A program made the translations under genes and the position numbers. Shown piece after piece: positions 17,702-27,709 of a stretch of DNA of 64,000 nucleotides. Location of the stretch: the NCBI GenBank assembly GCA_027491335.1, contig JAIXWJ010000065.1:21735-85734 (forward strand). The letters are read 5' to 3'. The DNA comes from Actinomycetes bacterium. GTDB lineage: Bacteria > Actinomycetota > Acidimicrobiia > Acidimicrobiales > Ilumatobacteraceae. Each line of letters starts with the position of its first letter. Within the stretch, counting starts at the first letter, position 1. Below the pieces are notes generated by a model. It was not told where the DNA came from. It made no database searches and saw only the letters and a list, made by a program, of their open reading frames with translations.

Positions 17702-17753
17702 CGTTCTGGGTATCGGAAGTCGCCGGTTTCGGTCACTTTCGATACCCAGAACG
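17702..17753. repeat. Long inverted repeat (19-bp arms, 14-nt loop)
   Basis: Left arm 17702-17720 pairs with 17735-17753; the outer 14 bp (CGTTCTGGGTATCG with CGATACCCAGAACG) are perfect, followed by one G-U and four further pairs. It lies between the SDR stop (17696) and the SnoaL-like start (17768). It could terminate the upstream operon, but no T-run follows and the arms differ from the palindrome at 2626-2698. May be a regulatory stem-loop in the SnoaL leader instead. Confidence 0.8.
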
Positions 17754-17767
17754 AGGTGGGGAGGCTG

Positions 17768-18178
17768 ATGGATCGGGCCGAGATCGTCGATGTCACCGTG
17801 CGTTACGCGTGGGCGCTCGACACCAAGAACTTCGATGCTCTCGATGACGTCTTCACACCGGATGCACGCGCCGATCTGTTGGAGATGCTCGAAGGTCGCG
17901 AAGCGATCAAGGCTCGGGTTCGTCGTGCTCTCGAGCCGCTCGATCGAACGCAACATCTGTTGGGAAATCATCGGGTCGACATCGACGGCGATCGCGCCAC
18001 GTGTTCGTCGTATCTTCAGTCGCAACACGTGCGTCGAGGCACCGAGGGTGGCCCCAACTTCATCGTCGCCGGACAATACGAAGACACACTGGTCAGAACG
18101 GCCGATGGTTGGCGCATCGAGTTCCGTCGACTCTCGGTGTGGTGGACCGAGGGAAACGCGCTCGTCACCCGCGGTTGA
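17768..18178 (+). CDS. SnoaL-like / NTF2-superfamily protein
   Basis: 136 aa. DVTVRYAWALDTKNFDALDDVFTPDARADL is the hallmark N-terminal helix-turn of this superfamily, followed by TQHLLGNHRVDIDGDRATCSSYLQSQHV and the closing DGWRIEFRRLSVWW. The His in LGNHRV and the Asp in VFTPDA are the usual catalytic pair of ring-cleaving isomerases/dehydratases. ATG at 17768 follows GGTGGGGAGGCTG. One of three SnoaL-like genes in the island (others at 12407-12919 and 19056-19562). Confidence 0.82.
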   Translation: MDRAEIVDVTVRYAWALDTKNFDALDDVFTPDARADLLEMLEGREAIKARVRRALEPLDRTQHLLGNHRVDIDGDRATCSSYLQSQHVRRGTEGGPNFIVAGQYEDTLVRTADGWRIEFRRLSVWWTEGNALVTRG

Positions 18179-18206
18179 GTTCTTCCCTGGGTTGCCCGGT
18201 CGGGTC

Positions 18207-19007
18207 TCAGCCGGCCAACGAACCGGCGTCGGCCACCACGACCTCTCCGGTGATCCATGCGGCCATGTCGCAGGACAGGAAGACGATCACGCGCGCGATG
18301 TCGTCGGCCGTTCCGGCTCGACCGAGAAGCGTTTGGCTCATGCGCTTGGCGACGTCGAGTCCGGCGGCCTTCAACGGCGCCATTTGCTCCTGCACCCCGG
18401 GGGTGTCGATGGGGCCCGGCGCGACTCCGACGACGCGCACGTCGCGCGGGCCGAATTCGAGTGCCAGCGACTTCGTGAGACCCACCACCGCGTGCTTGGA
18501 AATCACATAGGCGCTGATTCCAGGAGCCGCACGGAATCCGGTGGTCGACGCCAAGTTCACGATGACCCCGCCGGCGCTCATTCGCCGTGCCGCTTCACGG
18601 GCCCCCGCGTACGAGCCCCGCACGTTCACCTCCAACAAACGGTCGATGAAGTCATCGGTGGCATCGAGGGCCGGACCCGTGGTGGGGTAGATGCCCGCGT
18701 TGTTCACCCAGATGTCGAGACCGCCCAAGCGATGCAGGCACAATTCGGCCGCGGCCACCACCGAGTCGGTGTCGGAGACGTCGAGACGTGTGGAGATCAC
18801 CGTTCTGCCGGTGGCGCCGGCCACCTCGACGGCGGTCCGAGCCGCCCCGGATTCGTCGATGTCGGCCACCACCACATCGGCGCCGGCCTCGGCGAGACGT
18901 CTCACGGTGGCGGCACCGATTCCCGCTGCACCTCCGGTGACCACCGCTCGACGTCCTTCGAGCGACCACAATTCGTCCAAGGCCTGTTTCGAATGATCCT
19001 CGATCAT
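18207..19007 (-). CDS. SDR-family NAD(P)-dependent oxidoreductase
   Basis: 266 aa. VTGGAAGIGAATVRRLAEAG, VVVADIDE (Asp, NAD preference), WVNNAGIYPTTG, NLASTTGFRAAPGISAYVISKHA with the Tyr/Lys pair, and the C-terminal VVADAGSLAG. ATG at 19007 follows GGGAGGGAATC on the minus strand. Divergent from the SnoaL-like gene at 19056, sharing a 48-base promoter region. Resembles 3-hydroxyacyl-CoA or hydroxysteroid dehydrogenases in general form only. Confidence 0.88.
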   Translation of the reverse strand: MIEDHSKQALDELWSLEGRRAVVTGGAAGIGAATVRRLAEAGADVVVADIDESGAARTAVEVAGATGRTVISTRLDVSDTDSVVAAAELCLHRLGGLDIWVNNAGIYPTTGPALDATDDFIDRLLEVNVRGSYAGAREAARRMSAGGVIVNLASTTGFRAAPGISAYVISKHAVVGLTKSLALEFGPRDVRVVGVAPGPIDTPGVQEQMAPLKAAGLDVAKRMSQTLLGRAGTADDIARVIVFLSCDMAAWITGEVVVADAGSLAG

Positions 19008-19055
19008 GATTCCCTCCCATCGCTGGCGCGCGCCACCGCAGACTAGAACTGTTCC

Positions 19056-19562
19056 ATGAGCAACGCCGTGCCCGTGTCCGCCGCAGTCCCCGTGTCGTCG
19101 GATGATTACGTCTCGATTCAGCGATTGGTGAACCGCTACGCCGATGCGGTCGTGCACCGTTCCGCCGAACAGTGGGCGTCCTGCTGGGCCGACGACGCCG
19201 TGTGGGATCTGGGCCGTGGCCGACTCGTCGAAGGCAAGGACGCCATCATGAAGTTGTGGCTCGGTGCCATGACCGGATTCGCGGCTGTCGTTCAGACGGT
19301 TCACAGCGGCGACGCATGGTGTGCGGCGTCGTCCGAGGAAGCCGTCGGGCGTTGGGCGATCAGCGAAAGGTTCCGTCGGGCCGACGGACAATCCGGACTG
19401 TTGTTGGCCCATTACGACGACACGTATCGAAAGGTGGAGGGCCGTTGGCTCTTCGCTCGACGATTCCTGCAGGTGCACTACGGAGGGCCCGCCGACTTGT
19501 CGGCCGAGTTCACCAACAATCGCGAGGCTTTGCTCGCGCGCGGCGTGGCCGCGGACGTCTGA
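19056..19562 (+). CDS. SnoaL-like / NTF2-superfamily protein
   Basis: 168 aa. DYVSIQRLVNRYADAVVHRS and WASCWADDAVWDLGRGRLVEG match the SnoaL-like N-terminal half; the C-terminal half closes with HYDDTYRKVEGRWLFARRFL. Such proteins act as small isomerases, dehydratases or as beta-subunit-like partners of ring-hydroxylating enzymes. TAGAAC at 19044-19049 lies 6 bases before the ATG, a probable leaderless start. Followed after 9 bases by the acyl-CoA synthetase, so co-transcribed with it and the hydratase. Confidence 0.82.
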   Translation: MSNAVPVSAAVPVSSDDYVSIQRLVNRYADAVVHRSAEQWASCWADDAVWDLGRGRLVEGKDAIMKLWLGAMTGFAAVVQTVHSGDAWCAASSEEAVGRWAISERFRRADGQSGLLLAHYDDTYRKVEGRWLFARRFLQVHYGGPADLSAEFTNNREALLARGVAADV

Positions 19563-19571
19563 GGTCGCACG

Positions 19572-21113
19572 ATGCCCGTTTTCGCCGCAGATCTGGCCCG
19601 TGAACGACCCGACGAGATCGCGGTGCGCGATCCCGACAAGGCCCTGCGTTGGGCCGAGGTCGACGACATCTTGAATCGAGTGGCCAACATCGCCTTGGCC
19701 ACCGACCTCGGACCGAGCCGTCGGGTGGCCGTGTTCGCCGAGAACGCCGCCGAGACGGCACTGGCTCATCTCGGCTGCTTGCTCGGTGGCGCATCCACCG
19801 TTCCCGTGAACTTCCATCTCACCGCCGAGGAGACCGCGTACATCCTCGTCGACTCCGATTCGCGTCTTCTGTTCGTCGGACCCGAAACACTGGACCGCGG
19901 TTTGGCGGCGGCCACCATCGCGCGTGGTGAGGGTTTGAGCATCGACGTGGTGGGTTGGGGCGTGAACGATCCCGGTCTGCGCACATGGTCGGAGTGGTTG
20001 GCCGATGGCGCCACGCACCATCCGCCCATGGACGTGGTGCCTCGGGCGAACCTGTTGTACACCTCGGGCACCACCGGTCGTCCGAAGGGAACCGAGTTGC
20101 CCCCCACGATGTTCGCCGGTGGTTCAACCATGGCCGAGCACCTCGAGGGAATGAAGGCGAATCGCTTCGCCCAGTTCGGAACCCACTTGGTGGTCGGTCC
20201 GATGTACCACACCGGACCGTTGAACGGGATGAGGTTGCTGGTGCGGGGCGTGCCCATGGTGGTGTTGGCGAAGTTCGACGCGGAGAAGACCCTGCAGGCG
20301 ATTCACGAGCATCGAACCGAGTCCTCCGTGATGGTTCCCACGCACTTCGTGCGTCTTCTGGCGCTTCCCGACGAGGTGAAGAAGAAGTACGACCTGTCGT
20401 CCATGCGTCTGGTGGCGCACACCGGCGCGTCGTGTCCGGTCGACGTGAAGCGATCGATGATCGACTGGTGGGGGCCGATCTTCATCGACGCGTACGGTGC
20501 CACCGAGGTGGGAACGACCTGCCAGATCACGAGTGCCGAATGGTTGGAAAATCCGGGTTCGGTCGGTCGCCCGATTCCGCCCTTCAGCGTGATCGTTCTG
20601 GACGACGACGGCAACGAGTTGCCGGCGAACACGGAAGGACGACTGTTCTTCAAGGACTCGACCGGGCGCGGCGTCATCTACCCGAACGATCCGGAGAAGA
20701 CGAGGTTGGCCAACATCGCGCCCGGAGTGTTCACGCTCGGCGAGATCGGCTACGTGAACGACGGCGGATACGTGTACATCACCGACCGTTTCAGCGACAT
20801 GGTCGTGTCCGGCGGCGTGAACATCTACCCGGCCGAGGCCGAGCAAGTGTTGACCCGGCACCCGGCGGTTCTCGATGTCGCGTGCATCGGCATTCCCCAT
20901 GCCGAGATGGGGGAGGAGTTGAAAGCCTTGGTGATCCCGCGCGACCCGGCGAACCCGCCCGATTCGGCCGAGATCCTGACGTTTTGTCGCGAACGTCTGA
21001 GTCATTACAAGTGTCCGCGAACCGTCGACTTCGTCGACGATCTGGGTCGCAACACCATGGGAAAGATCAACAAGCGGAAGCTGCGCGCCCCCTACTGGGA
21101 AAAGGATCGATGA
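19572..21113 (+). CDS. Acyl-CoA synthetase (AMP-forming)
   Basis: 513 aa ANL enzyme with LYTSGTTGRPKG, AYGATEVG, ITDRFSDMVVSGGVNIYPAEAE and the Lys in RNTMGKINKRKLRAPYWE. Paralogue of the enzyme at 14664. The enoyl-CoA hydratase begins 1 base after its stop, so activation and hydration of the same substrate are likely linked. Confidence 0.92.
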   Translation: MPVFAADLARERPDEIAVRDPDKALRWAEVDDILNRVANIALATDLGPSRRVAVFAENAAETALAHLGCLLGGASTVPVNFHLTAEETAYILVDSDSRLLFVGPETLDRGLAAATIARGEGLSIDVVGWGVNDPGLRTWSEWLADGATHHPPMDVVPRANLLYTSGTTGRPKGTELPPTMFAGGSTMAEHLEGMKANRFAQFGTHLVVGPMYHTGPLNGMRLLVRGVPMVVLAKFDAEKTLQAIHEHRTESSVMVPTHFVRLLALPDEVKKKYDLSSMRLVAHTGASCPVDVKRSMIDWWGPIFIDAYGATEVGTTCQITSAEWLENPGSVGRPIPPFSVIVLDDDGNELPANTEGRLFFKDSTGRGVIYPNDPEKTRLANIAPGVFTLGEIGYVNDGGYVYITDRFSDMVVSGGVNIYPAEAEQVLTRHPAVLDVACIGIPHAEMGEELKALVIPRDPANPPDSAEILTFCRERLSHYKCPRTVDFVDDLGRNTMGKINKRKLRAPYWEKDR

Positions 21114-21114
21114 C

Positions 21115-21972
21115 ATGACCACCGATGTGTTGCTCGTGGACGAACCGGCGCCGCGCGTTCGTCGTTTCACGTTGAATCGCCCGGACAAGCGCAACGCGCT
21201 CAATGATGATCTGCGCGGAGCTCTGTTCGACGCGTTGCGCGCCGGCGACAAGGATCGCGACGTTTCGGTGATGATCATTCGCGGTGGTGGCTCGTGCTTC
21301 TGCGCGGGTTACGACCTCGGCTCGACCAATACCGACGTGGAGCGGTCCATCTCTCGGGCCGACGGTTGGTGGTCGCGCCACGTGGTCAACAACTGGTTCG
21401 AGATGTGGGACATGAGCACGCCGATCATCGCGCAGGTGCACGGGTACTGCCTCGCGGGCGGAACCGAACTGGCCACGGCATGCGATCTCGTCTACGTGGC
21501 CCATGACGCCAAGATCGGCTATCCGCCGGTGCGTTCGATGTCGCCTCCCGACATGCAGTGGCAGACGTGGATGATGGGCTTGCGTCGGGGCATGGAGGCG
21601 TTGTTGACCGGCGACTCGATGTCGGGCGACGAGGCGGTGAGCGCCGGTTTCGCCAATCGGGCGTACGACGCCGAGCGACTCGACGACGAGGTGCTGGCCA
21701 TGGCCGAACGCGTGGCCAAGGTGCCCGCGGACCTGTTGGCTCTCAACAAGCGGGCGGCACATCGAGCGATGGAAGCAATGGGCATTCGTGCCGGTATTCG
21801 AGCCACCGCCGAGATCCAGGCCCTCGGCTTTCATCAGAGGTCGTCGATCGAATACATGCAGGGCTTCGCGACCAAGGGCGTCACGGCGACGTTGAGTCAA
21901 CGCGACGCCAGCTTCGGCGACTATCGCGAGGGTGGCTCCTCCCCGACGGCGTCCCCGGACTCCGTCGATTGA
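21115..21972 (+). CDS. Enoyl-CoA hydratase/isomerase family (crotonase fold)
   Basis: 285 aa. Oxyanion-hole segments GGGSCFCAGYDLGS and CLAGGTELATACDLVYVAH, followed by AKIGYPPVRSM. In place of the two catalytic Glu of a standard hydratase the second helix reads GTELATACD, so only one acidic residue is evident; hydratase, isomerase or C-C hydrolase activity are all possible. Closes the 19056-21972 operon. Confidence 0.87.
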   Translation: MTTDVLLVDEPAPRVRRFTLNRPDKRNALNDDLRGALFDALRAGDKDRDVSVMIIRGGGSCFCAGYDLGSTNTDVERSISRADGWWSRHVVNNWFEMWDMSTPIIAQVHGYCLAGGTELATACDLVYVAHDAKIGYPPVRSMSPPDMQWQTWMMGLRRGMEALLTGDSMSGDEAVSAGFANRAYDAERLDDEVLAMAERVAKVPADLLALNKRAAHRAMEAMGIRAGIRATAEIQALGFHQRSSIEYMQGFATKGVTATLSQRDASFGDYREGGSSPTASPDSVD

Positions 21973-21988
21973 CCGTGTCCTCCGATGA

Positions 21989-22017
21989 TTGACCCTCACA
22001 CCCCCATGTGAAAGGCT
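21989..22017 (+). promoter_or_regulatory. Candidate sigma70-type promoter for the ABC transporter
   Basis: TTGACC (21989-21994), 17-base spacer, AAGGCT (22012-22017). The -35 is near consensus, the -10 weak. A leader of about 45 bases then reaches the ribosome site AAGGGGGAAAT before GTG at 22068. Confidence 0.4.
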
Positions 22018-22067
22018 GTGACGCATGACTCGTCCGCTCCGGACTGGTCGTTCGTCAAGGGGGAAAT

Positions 22068-23462
22068 GTGAGAAGCAGAAAGATCAGTTTCGTCGCGGGC
22101 TTGGCCGTCCTGGGCCTGCTCGTCGGCGCGTGCAGCGAAGACTCGGGTAGCGAGAGTTCCTCTCCGGCCACCGAGGCTCCGACGTCGGAGGCACCGACCT
22201 CGGACGCGCCCAGCACCGATGCACCGTCGGAGGCTCCGGTCGCTCAGTCCACGCTCGACACCGCGCTCGCCTACACCGGTGGCACCGCGGGTGCCGCCAG
22301 TGGCGACCCGATCTACATCGGCTACGTGAACCAGGAAGGTGGCACCCCGGCGTTCCCGGAGGCCTCCAATGGCGCTCGTTCCGCCGTGTGGTTGATCAAC
22401 AACTTCCTCGGCGGCATCGGTGGTCGTCCCATCGAGCTCGTCGAGTGCTTCGTCTCCAAGGAAGAGGACGGCCAGAAGTGTGCACAGGAGATGCTCGCGA
22501 ACGAGGACGTGCAGGTGGTCGTCACCGGTGCGATGTTCAACGGCACCGCCCCGTTGCTCGATGGTTTGAAGGACAAGAAGCCCGTCATTCTGGGTAACCC
22601 CACGACGACTCCCGAGTTCTTGGCCACCGATGCCTTCGCGTTCACCTCGGGTTCGCCCGGAGTCGTGCAGGGTATGTCGGTGTTCGCCGCCAACTACCTC
22701 GGTGAGTTGGAAGGCAAGGAGATCAAGAAGGCCGCGGTCGTGTACAACGACAACCCGGCCGGAACGATCGCCTTCACCGCGCTCACCAAGCCCGTTCTCG
22801 AGGGTCTCGGTCTCGAGGTCACCGGCGTGCCGGTTCCCGACACCGCTGGTGCCACCGAGATGGCGACCGCCATTCAGTCCTCGGGTGCCGACACCGCCGA
22901 CGTCTTCTTGCCGCTCGTGACCGTGCAGAGTTGCATCGGTATCTACGACGCCATCAAGACCCTCGAGATCGACACCGCGGTTGTCACCACCGGACTGTGC
23001 TTCGGTACGCCCATGCAGGATCACATGAAGTCCGTCGGTGAGTCCGGCAAGCTGCCCGACGGCTGGTACTTCGTTGGTTACGGCTATTCGTACGAGATCG
23101 CCGGCAACCCCGAACAGGACGCGTACAACGATGCGGTCTTCGCCTGGGCCGAGACCGAGGGCATCGAGGATCTGGAGTACACCGGATTCAGCGGACCGAC
23201 CTTCGCCACCTTCATGACCGTGGCGCAGTTCATGAACGGCGGCGCCGCCGATGGTGCGGGAATCCGTACCGCCGCGAAGTCCTTCGCCGGTCCGCAGTGG
23301 ATGGTGGCCGGAGACATGCAGTGCGGCTCGAACGCCGTCTTCCCGAGCCTGTGCGGTTTCTCGGTTGGAGTTCAGCAGCAGCAGGGTTCCGAGTACGTGT
23401 CCATCATGGACGGGTACAACGGCAAGGCGATCAACGCCGCCGCGGAGCTCGGTCAGGGCTGA
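22068..23462 (+). CDS. ABC transporter substrate-binding lipoprotein (branched-chain amino acid type)
   Basis: 464 aa periplasmic-binding-protein type 1. N-terminal lipoprotein signal: basic MRSRK, hydrophobic core, lipobox LVGAC with Cys22. A Ser/Thr/Pro/Glu linker (residues about 24-60, repeated EAPTS/DAPS) tethers the LivK-like domain, which begins near PIYIGYVNQEGG and includes AVVYNDNPAG. In islands of this kind such transporters often import amino acids or amphipathic acids; substrate unknown. GTG start with AAGGGGG upstream. Followed by a strong hairpin before the permease. Confidence 0.92.
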   Translation: MRSRKISFVAGLAVLGLLVGACSEDSGSESSSPATEAPTSEAPTSDAPSTDAPSEAPVAQSTLDTALAYTGGTAGAASGDPIYIGYVNQEGGTPAFPEASNGARSAVWLINNFLGGIGGRPIELVECFVSKEEDGQKCAQEMLANEDVQVVVTGAMFNGTAPLLDGLKDKKPVILGNPTTTPEFLATDAFAFTSGSPGVVQGMSVFAANYLGELEGKEIKKAAVVYNDNPAGTIAFTALTKPVLEGLGLEVTGVPVPDTAGATEMATAIQSSGADTADVFLPLVTVQSCIGIYDAIKTLEIDTAVVTTGLCFGTPMQDHMKSVGESGKLPDGWYFVGYGYSYEIAGNPEQDAYNDAVFAWAETEGIEDLEYTGFSGPTFATFMTVAQFMNGGAADGAGIRTAAKSFAGPQWMVAGDMQCGSNAVFPSLCGFSVGVQQQQGSEYVSIMDGYNGKAINAAAELGQG

Positions 23463-23486
23463 CCTGACGGGAACACACGTCATCGT

Positions 23487-23533
23487 CGAGGGTGGGAGGG
23501 TGCTGCGAAGCGCCCTCCCACCCTCGTGATTTT
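23487..23533 (+). terminator. Intrinsic (partial) terminator after the binding protein
   Basis: 17-bp stem 23487-23503 / 23510-23526 with one G-U pair, loop TGCGAA, then TGATTTT. It lies between the binding-protein gene and the permease of the same transporter, so it probably lowers downstream expression to give excess binding protein rather than fully ending the operon. Confidence 0.75.
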
Positions 23534-23604
23534 CCAAGAGCGATCGGCGCCCGGGGTGGCGCGGATCGCAGTGGTGGTCGAGGTAGTGGTCGCGGTCGAA
23601 GCAA

Positions 23605-25842
23605 ATGGGGGATGAGTCGGTGCTCCAAGGATTCTTGAAGGTCACACGCCGGAAGCCGGCTCTCACGGGGCTGGTGGTCGTTCTTCTGGTGTTCGCGATC
23701 CTGTACGCGTGGGACGCTCGCCAACTGGCGCCGATGTTCTCGAACGTGGGAACCGGTGCGCTGATGGCCGCCATTGCCCTCGGTGTGGTGTTGACCTATC
23801 GCGGTTCCGGCGTGGTGAACTTCGCCAACGGAGTCGTGACCATTTTCGTCGCGTACTGGTATTACGGCCTGCGAATGGAAGGCAAGTTCTACGTTCCGCC
23901 GTTGCCGAATCCGCTCGTGCTGATCGAGATCCCGGTCAACTGGTTCCGCGATGACGGAAACAAACTGGATCTGATCAATTGGCCGACCGTCATCGACCTT
24001 CCGGGTGATCGCCTCACCACCGCGTCGGCTCTGATCGTGTCGCTGCTGCTGGCCGTGCTGCTGGGCTTGGCTCTTCATTTCTTGATCTTCCGTCCGTTGC
24101 GCAACGCGCCGGTGCTGGCCAAGGTCGTCACGTCGGTCGGCCTGTTCGTGGTGCTGCAGGAGTTCCTGCGTCTTCGCTTCGGTGAACTCGCGCGCACCGG
24201 AGTGCAGTTCCCGCTACCCAAGGGCAAAGTTTCGTTGCCCGGCGAGTTGGGCGCCATCCCCAACAATCAACTGTTTTTGGTGGCGGTGGTCGTGGCCATC
24301 GCCATCGCTCTATGGGCTCTGTTTCGATTCACCCGTTTTGGTTTGGCCACGCGAGCCGCGGCCGAGAACGAGAAGGGGGCGATGCTTCTGGGCTTCTCGC
24401 CGGACTTCTTGGCCGGAGCCAACTGGGTGTTGTCGACGGTGATCGCCGGTCTGGTGGGCATCTTGGCCTCGCCGATCACGAACCTCGACACCATCACCCT
24501 TCCGCTTCTCATCGTGCCCGCACTTGGCGCGGCTCTGCTGGCCAGTTTCTCCTCGTTCGGAGTGACCGTGGCCGCCGGCATCGGTATCGCGATGTTGCAA
24601 GGCTGGGTGCAGTACCAAGGCGCACAGACGTGGTTCCCGCGTGGAGTATTGCCCACGGCCGGCCTCACTCAGGCTCTGCCCTTCTTCGTGATCGTGATCG
24701 CCATGTTCGCCCGCGGCAAGGCGCTTCCGGTTCGAGGTGCGGTGTCGTCGGGCAAGTTGCCCTCTGCCACGGCTCCGAAGCACGTTTGGCCGTTGACGTC
24801 GCTCGCAATCGTCGGAACCCTGGTCATGTTGTTCGGATTCAGCTATGACTGGCGTCAATCCACCATCAACACACTTGTCGGTGTGGTCGTCGCGCTCTCG
24901 TTGGTGGTGCTCACCGGTTTCGTCGGACAGATCTCGCTGGCGCAAATGGCCTTGGCCGGAACCGCGGGCTTCTTCATGTCGAAGTACTTCGCCGACCTTC
25001 CGTTCCCGTTGGCACCGCTCATCGGTTCGGTGGTGGCGGCCCTGTTCGGTGCGGCCATTTCGATCCCGGCTCTGCGACTCCGCGGCGTAAACCTGGCGGT
25101 CATCACTCTGGCCGCGGCGGTGGCGATCGAGCAGCTGGTCTTCAAGAACAAGACCTTCGCTGGCGAACTGGGAGCTCTACGAGTTGATCCGCCCATGATC
25201 GGTGGAAAAGATTTCGGACCAAACAACACCGCGTTGAGGGTTCTCGGACTGAAGGGGCGCGACGACGTGCCGCCGAACGTGTGGTTCGGTGTCATCTGTT
25301 TGATCTTCGTCGTGGTGCTGTGTCTGATGGTCGTGAACGTGCGTCGTTCGGCCACGGGTCGTCAGTTCCTCGCCGTTCGATCCAACGAACGAGCGGCGGC
25401 GGCGTCGGGAATCGACGTGGCCCGAACCAAGATTCTCGCGTTCGGTCTGGCGGCGTTCATCGCTGGCATGGGAGGCGCGCTGTCCGGCTATCGGTTCGGT
25501 TCCGTCACCCCGGCCTACTTCGGGGCGTTCGCGTCGTTGACGTTCCTGGCCTTCGCGTATCTCGGTGGTATCGCCAGCGTGTCGGGAGCCGTTTTGGCGG
25601 GAATCGTCGTTCCCAACGGACTCAACTTCAATTTCCTCGAGAACATCCTGCACATCGATCAGGGTTACGCCACCCTCATCGGAGGCATCGGACTCATCAT
25701 CACCGCGGTGCGCAATCCGGAGGGTCTGGCCGGTGCGCCACGCTTGCTGGCCGAGCAACGAGCGTTGAGACGCGCGAGGAAAGCCGCACTATCGAAAGAG
25801 AAGCAAGACGAGGAAGCACGAACCATGGGGGTGGGGCAGTGA
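23605..25842 (+). CDS. Fused branched-chain amino acid ABC permease (LivH-LivM)
   Basis: 745 aa, about twice one Liv permease. The N-terminal half (to about residue 385) is LivH-like with ALGVVLTYRGSGVVNFANG and RAAAENEKGAMLLGF; the C-terminal half is LivM-like with VLTGFVGQISLAQMALAGTAGFF and FLAVRSNERAAAASGI, the EAA-type loop contacting the ATPases. Many hydrophobic helices run through both. The start may be ATG 23605 or GTG 23620, the latter having GGGGGATGA upstream. The stop overlaps the LivG start (GTGA at 25839-25842). Confidence 0.92.
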   Translation: MGDESVLQGFLKVTRRKPALTGLVVVLLVFAILYAWDARQLAPMFSNVGTGALMAAIALGVVLTYRGSGVVNFANGVVTIFVAYWYYGLRMEGKFYVPPLPNPLVLIEIPVNWFRDDGNKLDLINWPTVIDLPGDRLTTASALIVSLLLAVLLGLALHFLIFRPLRNAPVLAKVVTSVGLFVVLQEFLRLRFGELARTGVQFPLPKGKVSLPGELGAIPNNQLFLVAVVVAIAIALWALFRFTRFGLATRAAAENEKGAMLLGFSPDFLAGANWVLSTVIAGLVGILASPITNLDTITLPLLIVPALGAALLASFSSFGVTVAAGIGIAMLQGWVQYQGAQTWFPRGVLPTAGLTQALPFFVIVIAMFARGKALPVRGAVSSGKLPSATAPKHVWPLTSLAIVGTLVMLFGFSYDWRQSTINTLVGVVVALSLVVLTGFVGQISLAQMALAGTAGFFMSKYFADLPFPLAPLIGSVVAALFGAAISIPALRLRGVNLAVITLAAAVAIEQLVFKNKTFAGELGALRVDPPMIGGKDFGPNNTALRVLGLKGRDDVPPNVWFGVICLIFVVVLCLMVVNVRRSATGRQFLAVRSNERAAAASGIDVARTKILAFGLAAFIAGMGGALSGYRFGSVTPAYFGAFASLTFLAFAYLGGIASVSGAVLAGIVVPNGLNFNFLENILHIDQGYATLIGGIGLIITAVRNPEGLAGAPRLLAEQRALRRARKAALSKEKQDEEARTMGVGQ

Positions 25843-26596
25843 GCCTTCTGACAACGAGTGGCATGTCGGTGACGTTCGGCGGCCTGAGAGCCGTGAACAA
25901 TGTCGACATATCCGTCGAGCAAGGAAAACTCGTCGGACTGATCGGTCCGAACGGTGCGGGCAAGACCACGTTCATCGACGGGATCACGGGTTTCGTCCCC
26001 ACCACCGGCCGCATCGAGTTCAAGGGCCAAGAGATCAACGACATGGCGGTCCACAACCGCGCGCGTCTCGGTCTCGGGCGCACCTGGCAGTCCTTGGAAC
26101 TGTTCGACGACCTCACGATCGAGGAGAACGTGCAGGTGGCGGCGGAACGTCAGTCCGCCAAGAACTTTCTCTTGGATCTTGTGCGACCCGGACGCAAGCG
26201 GGATCGAAGTGGCGTCGATTTCGCCTTCGAGGTGCTCGGGATCGGTGATCTGGCCAAGAAGTACCCGAACGAGATCAGCCAGGGTCAGCGCAAGTTGGTG
26301 TCGGCGGCCCGCGCGTTGGCGGCCCGACCGGACCTGGTGTGCATGGACGAACCGGCCGCCGGGTTGGACACCGCCGAGTCCCAAGAGCTCGGTCGACGAC
26401 TGCGCCGAATCATCGACGCGGGTCTGACGATCTTTCTCGTCGATCACGACATGGGTCTGGTCCTCGAAGTGTGTGACTACATCTACGTGATCGAGTTCGG
26501 CGTGAAGATCGCCGAGGGAACGCCGGAGCAAATCAAGCGCGACCCCAAGGTCATCGAGGCCTACCTCGGGTCCAGCGCCACCGAGGGAGGACACTG

Positions 26597-26597
<1 letters not shown>
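25839..26597 (+). CDS. livG: Branched-chain amino acid ABC transporter ATP-binding protein (LivG-like)
   Basis: 252 aa. Walker [10 protein letters not shown], signature [15 protein letters not shown] (variant of LSGGQ), Walker [13 protein letters not shown], and the switch His in LVDHDMG. GTG start is coupled to the permease stop. It powers import together with the LivF-like subunit, whose ATG overlaps this stop by one base. Confidence 0.92.
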
Positions 26598-27298
<701 letters not shown>

Positions 27299-27337
27299 AC
27301 CGGCTCGGTGAGCAACCGGGCTCGCTGGGTGACGTTC

Positions 27338-27709
27338 TCAGGCGGTGGGGAGCTGCTTGAAATACGTCTGGGCATCGAAGTAGTCGCGCCACAAGGTGAT
27401 CTTGCCGTCGACGACTTCCCACACGCCGTTGACCGGCAATTCCAGCCAGCCCCATGACATCTTGAACCGGTCGGTGCGCTCGTTGAACACGATGTTGCCG
27501 TTCTGGGCCTCGCGGTGGACGATCCAACGCACCTCCGTGCAGTCGCCGAACATGGGGGTGAGAACACCCTTGATGCCATCGGGCCCGTACATCTTCATGA
27601 GCGGGACGTTGTCGTACTCGCAGTCGCTGCTGACCATGGCGCAGGCGGCGTCGAGATCCAGTCGCTCGATCGCGGCGATGAAGGCGTTGACGGTTTCCAG
27701 CGGTGTCAT
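27338..27709 (-). CDS. Limonene-1,2-epoxide hydrolase-like protein (SnoaL/LEH fold)
   Basis: 123 aa. TPLETVNAFIAAIERLDLDAACAMVSSDCEYDNVPL is the LEH N-terminal helix pair, and the C-terminal VVDGKITLWRDYFDAQTYFKQ holds the Arg-Asp pair and second Asp of the LEH catalytic triad (Asp-Arg-Asp). Known enzymes open epoxides in terpenes or fatty acids in one step. The start overlaps the stop of the AhpD-like gene (ATGA at 27706-27709), so it is the last gene of the operon with the molybdopterin oxidoreductase. Confidence 0.8.
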   Translation of the reverse strand: MTPLETVNAFIAAIERLDLDAACAMVSSDCEYDNVPLMKMYGPDGIKGVLTPMFGDCTEVRWIVHREAQNGNIVFNERTDRFKMSWGWLELPVNGVWEVVDGKITLWRDYFDAQTYFKQLPTA

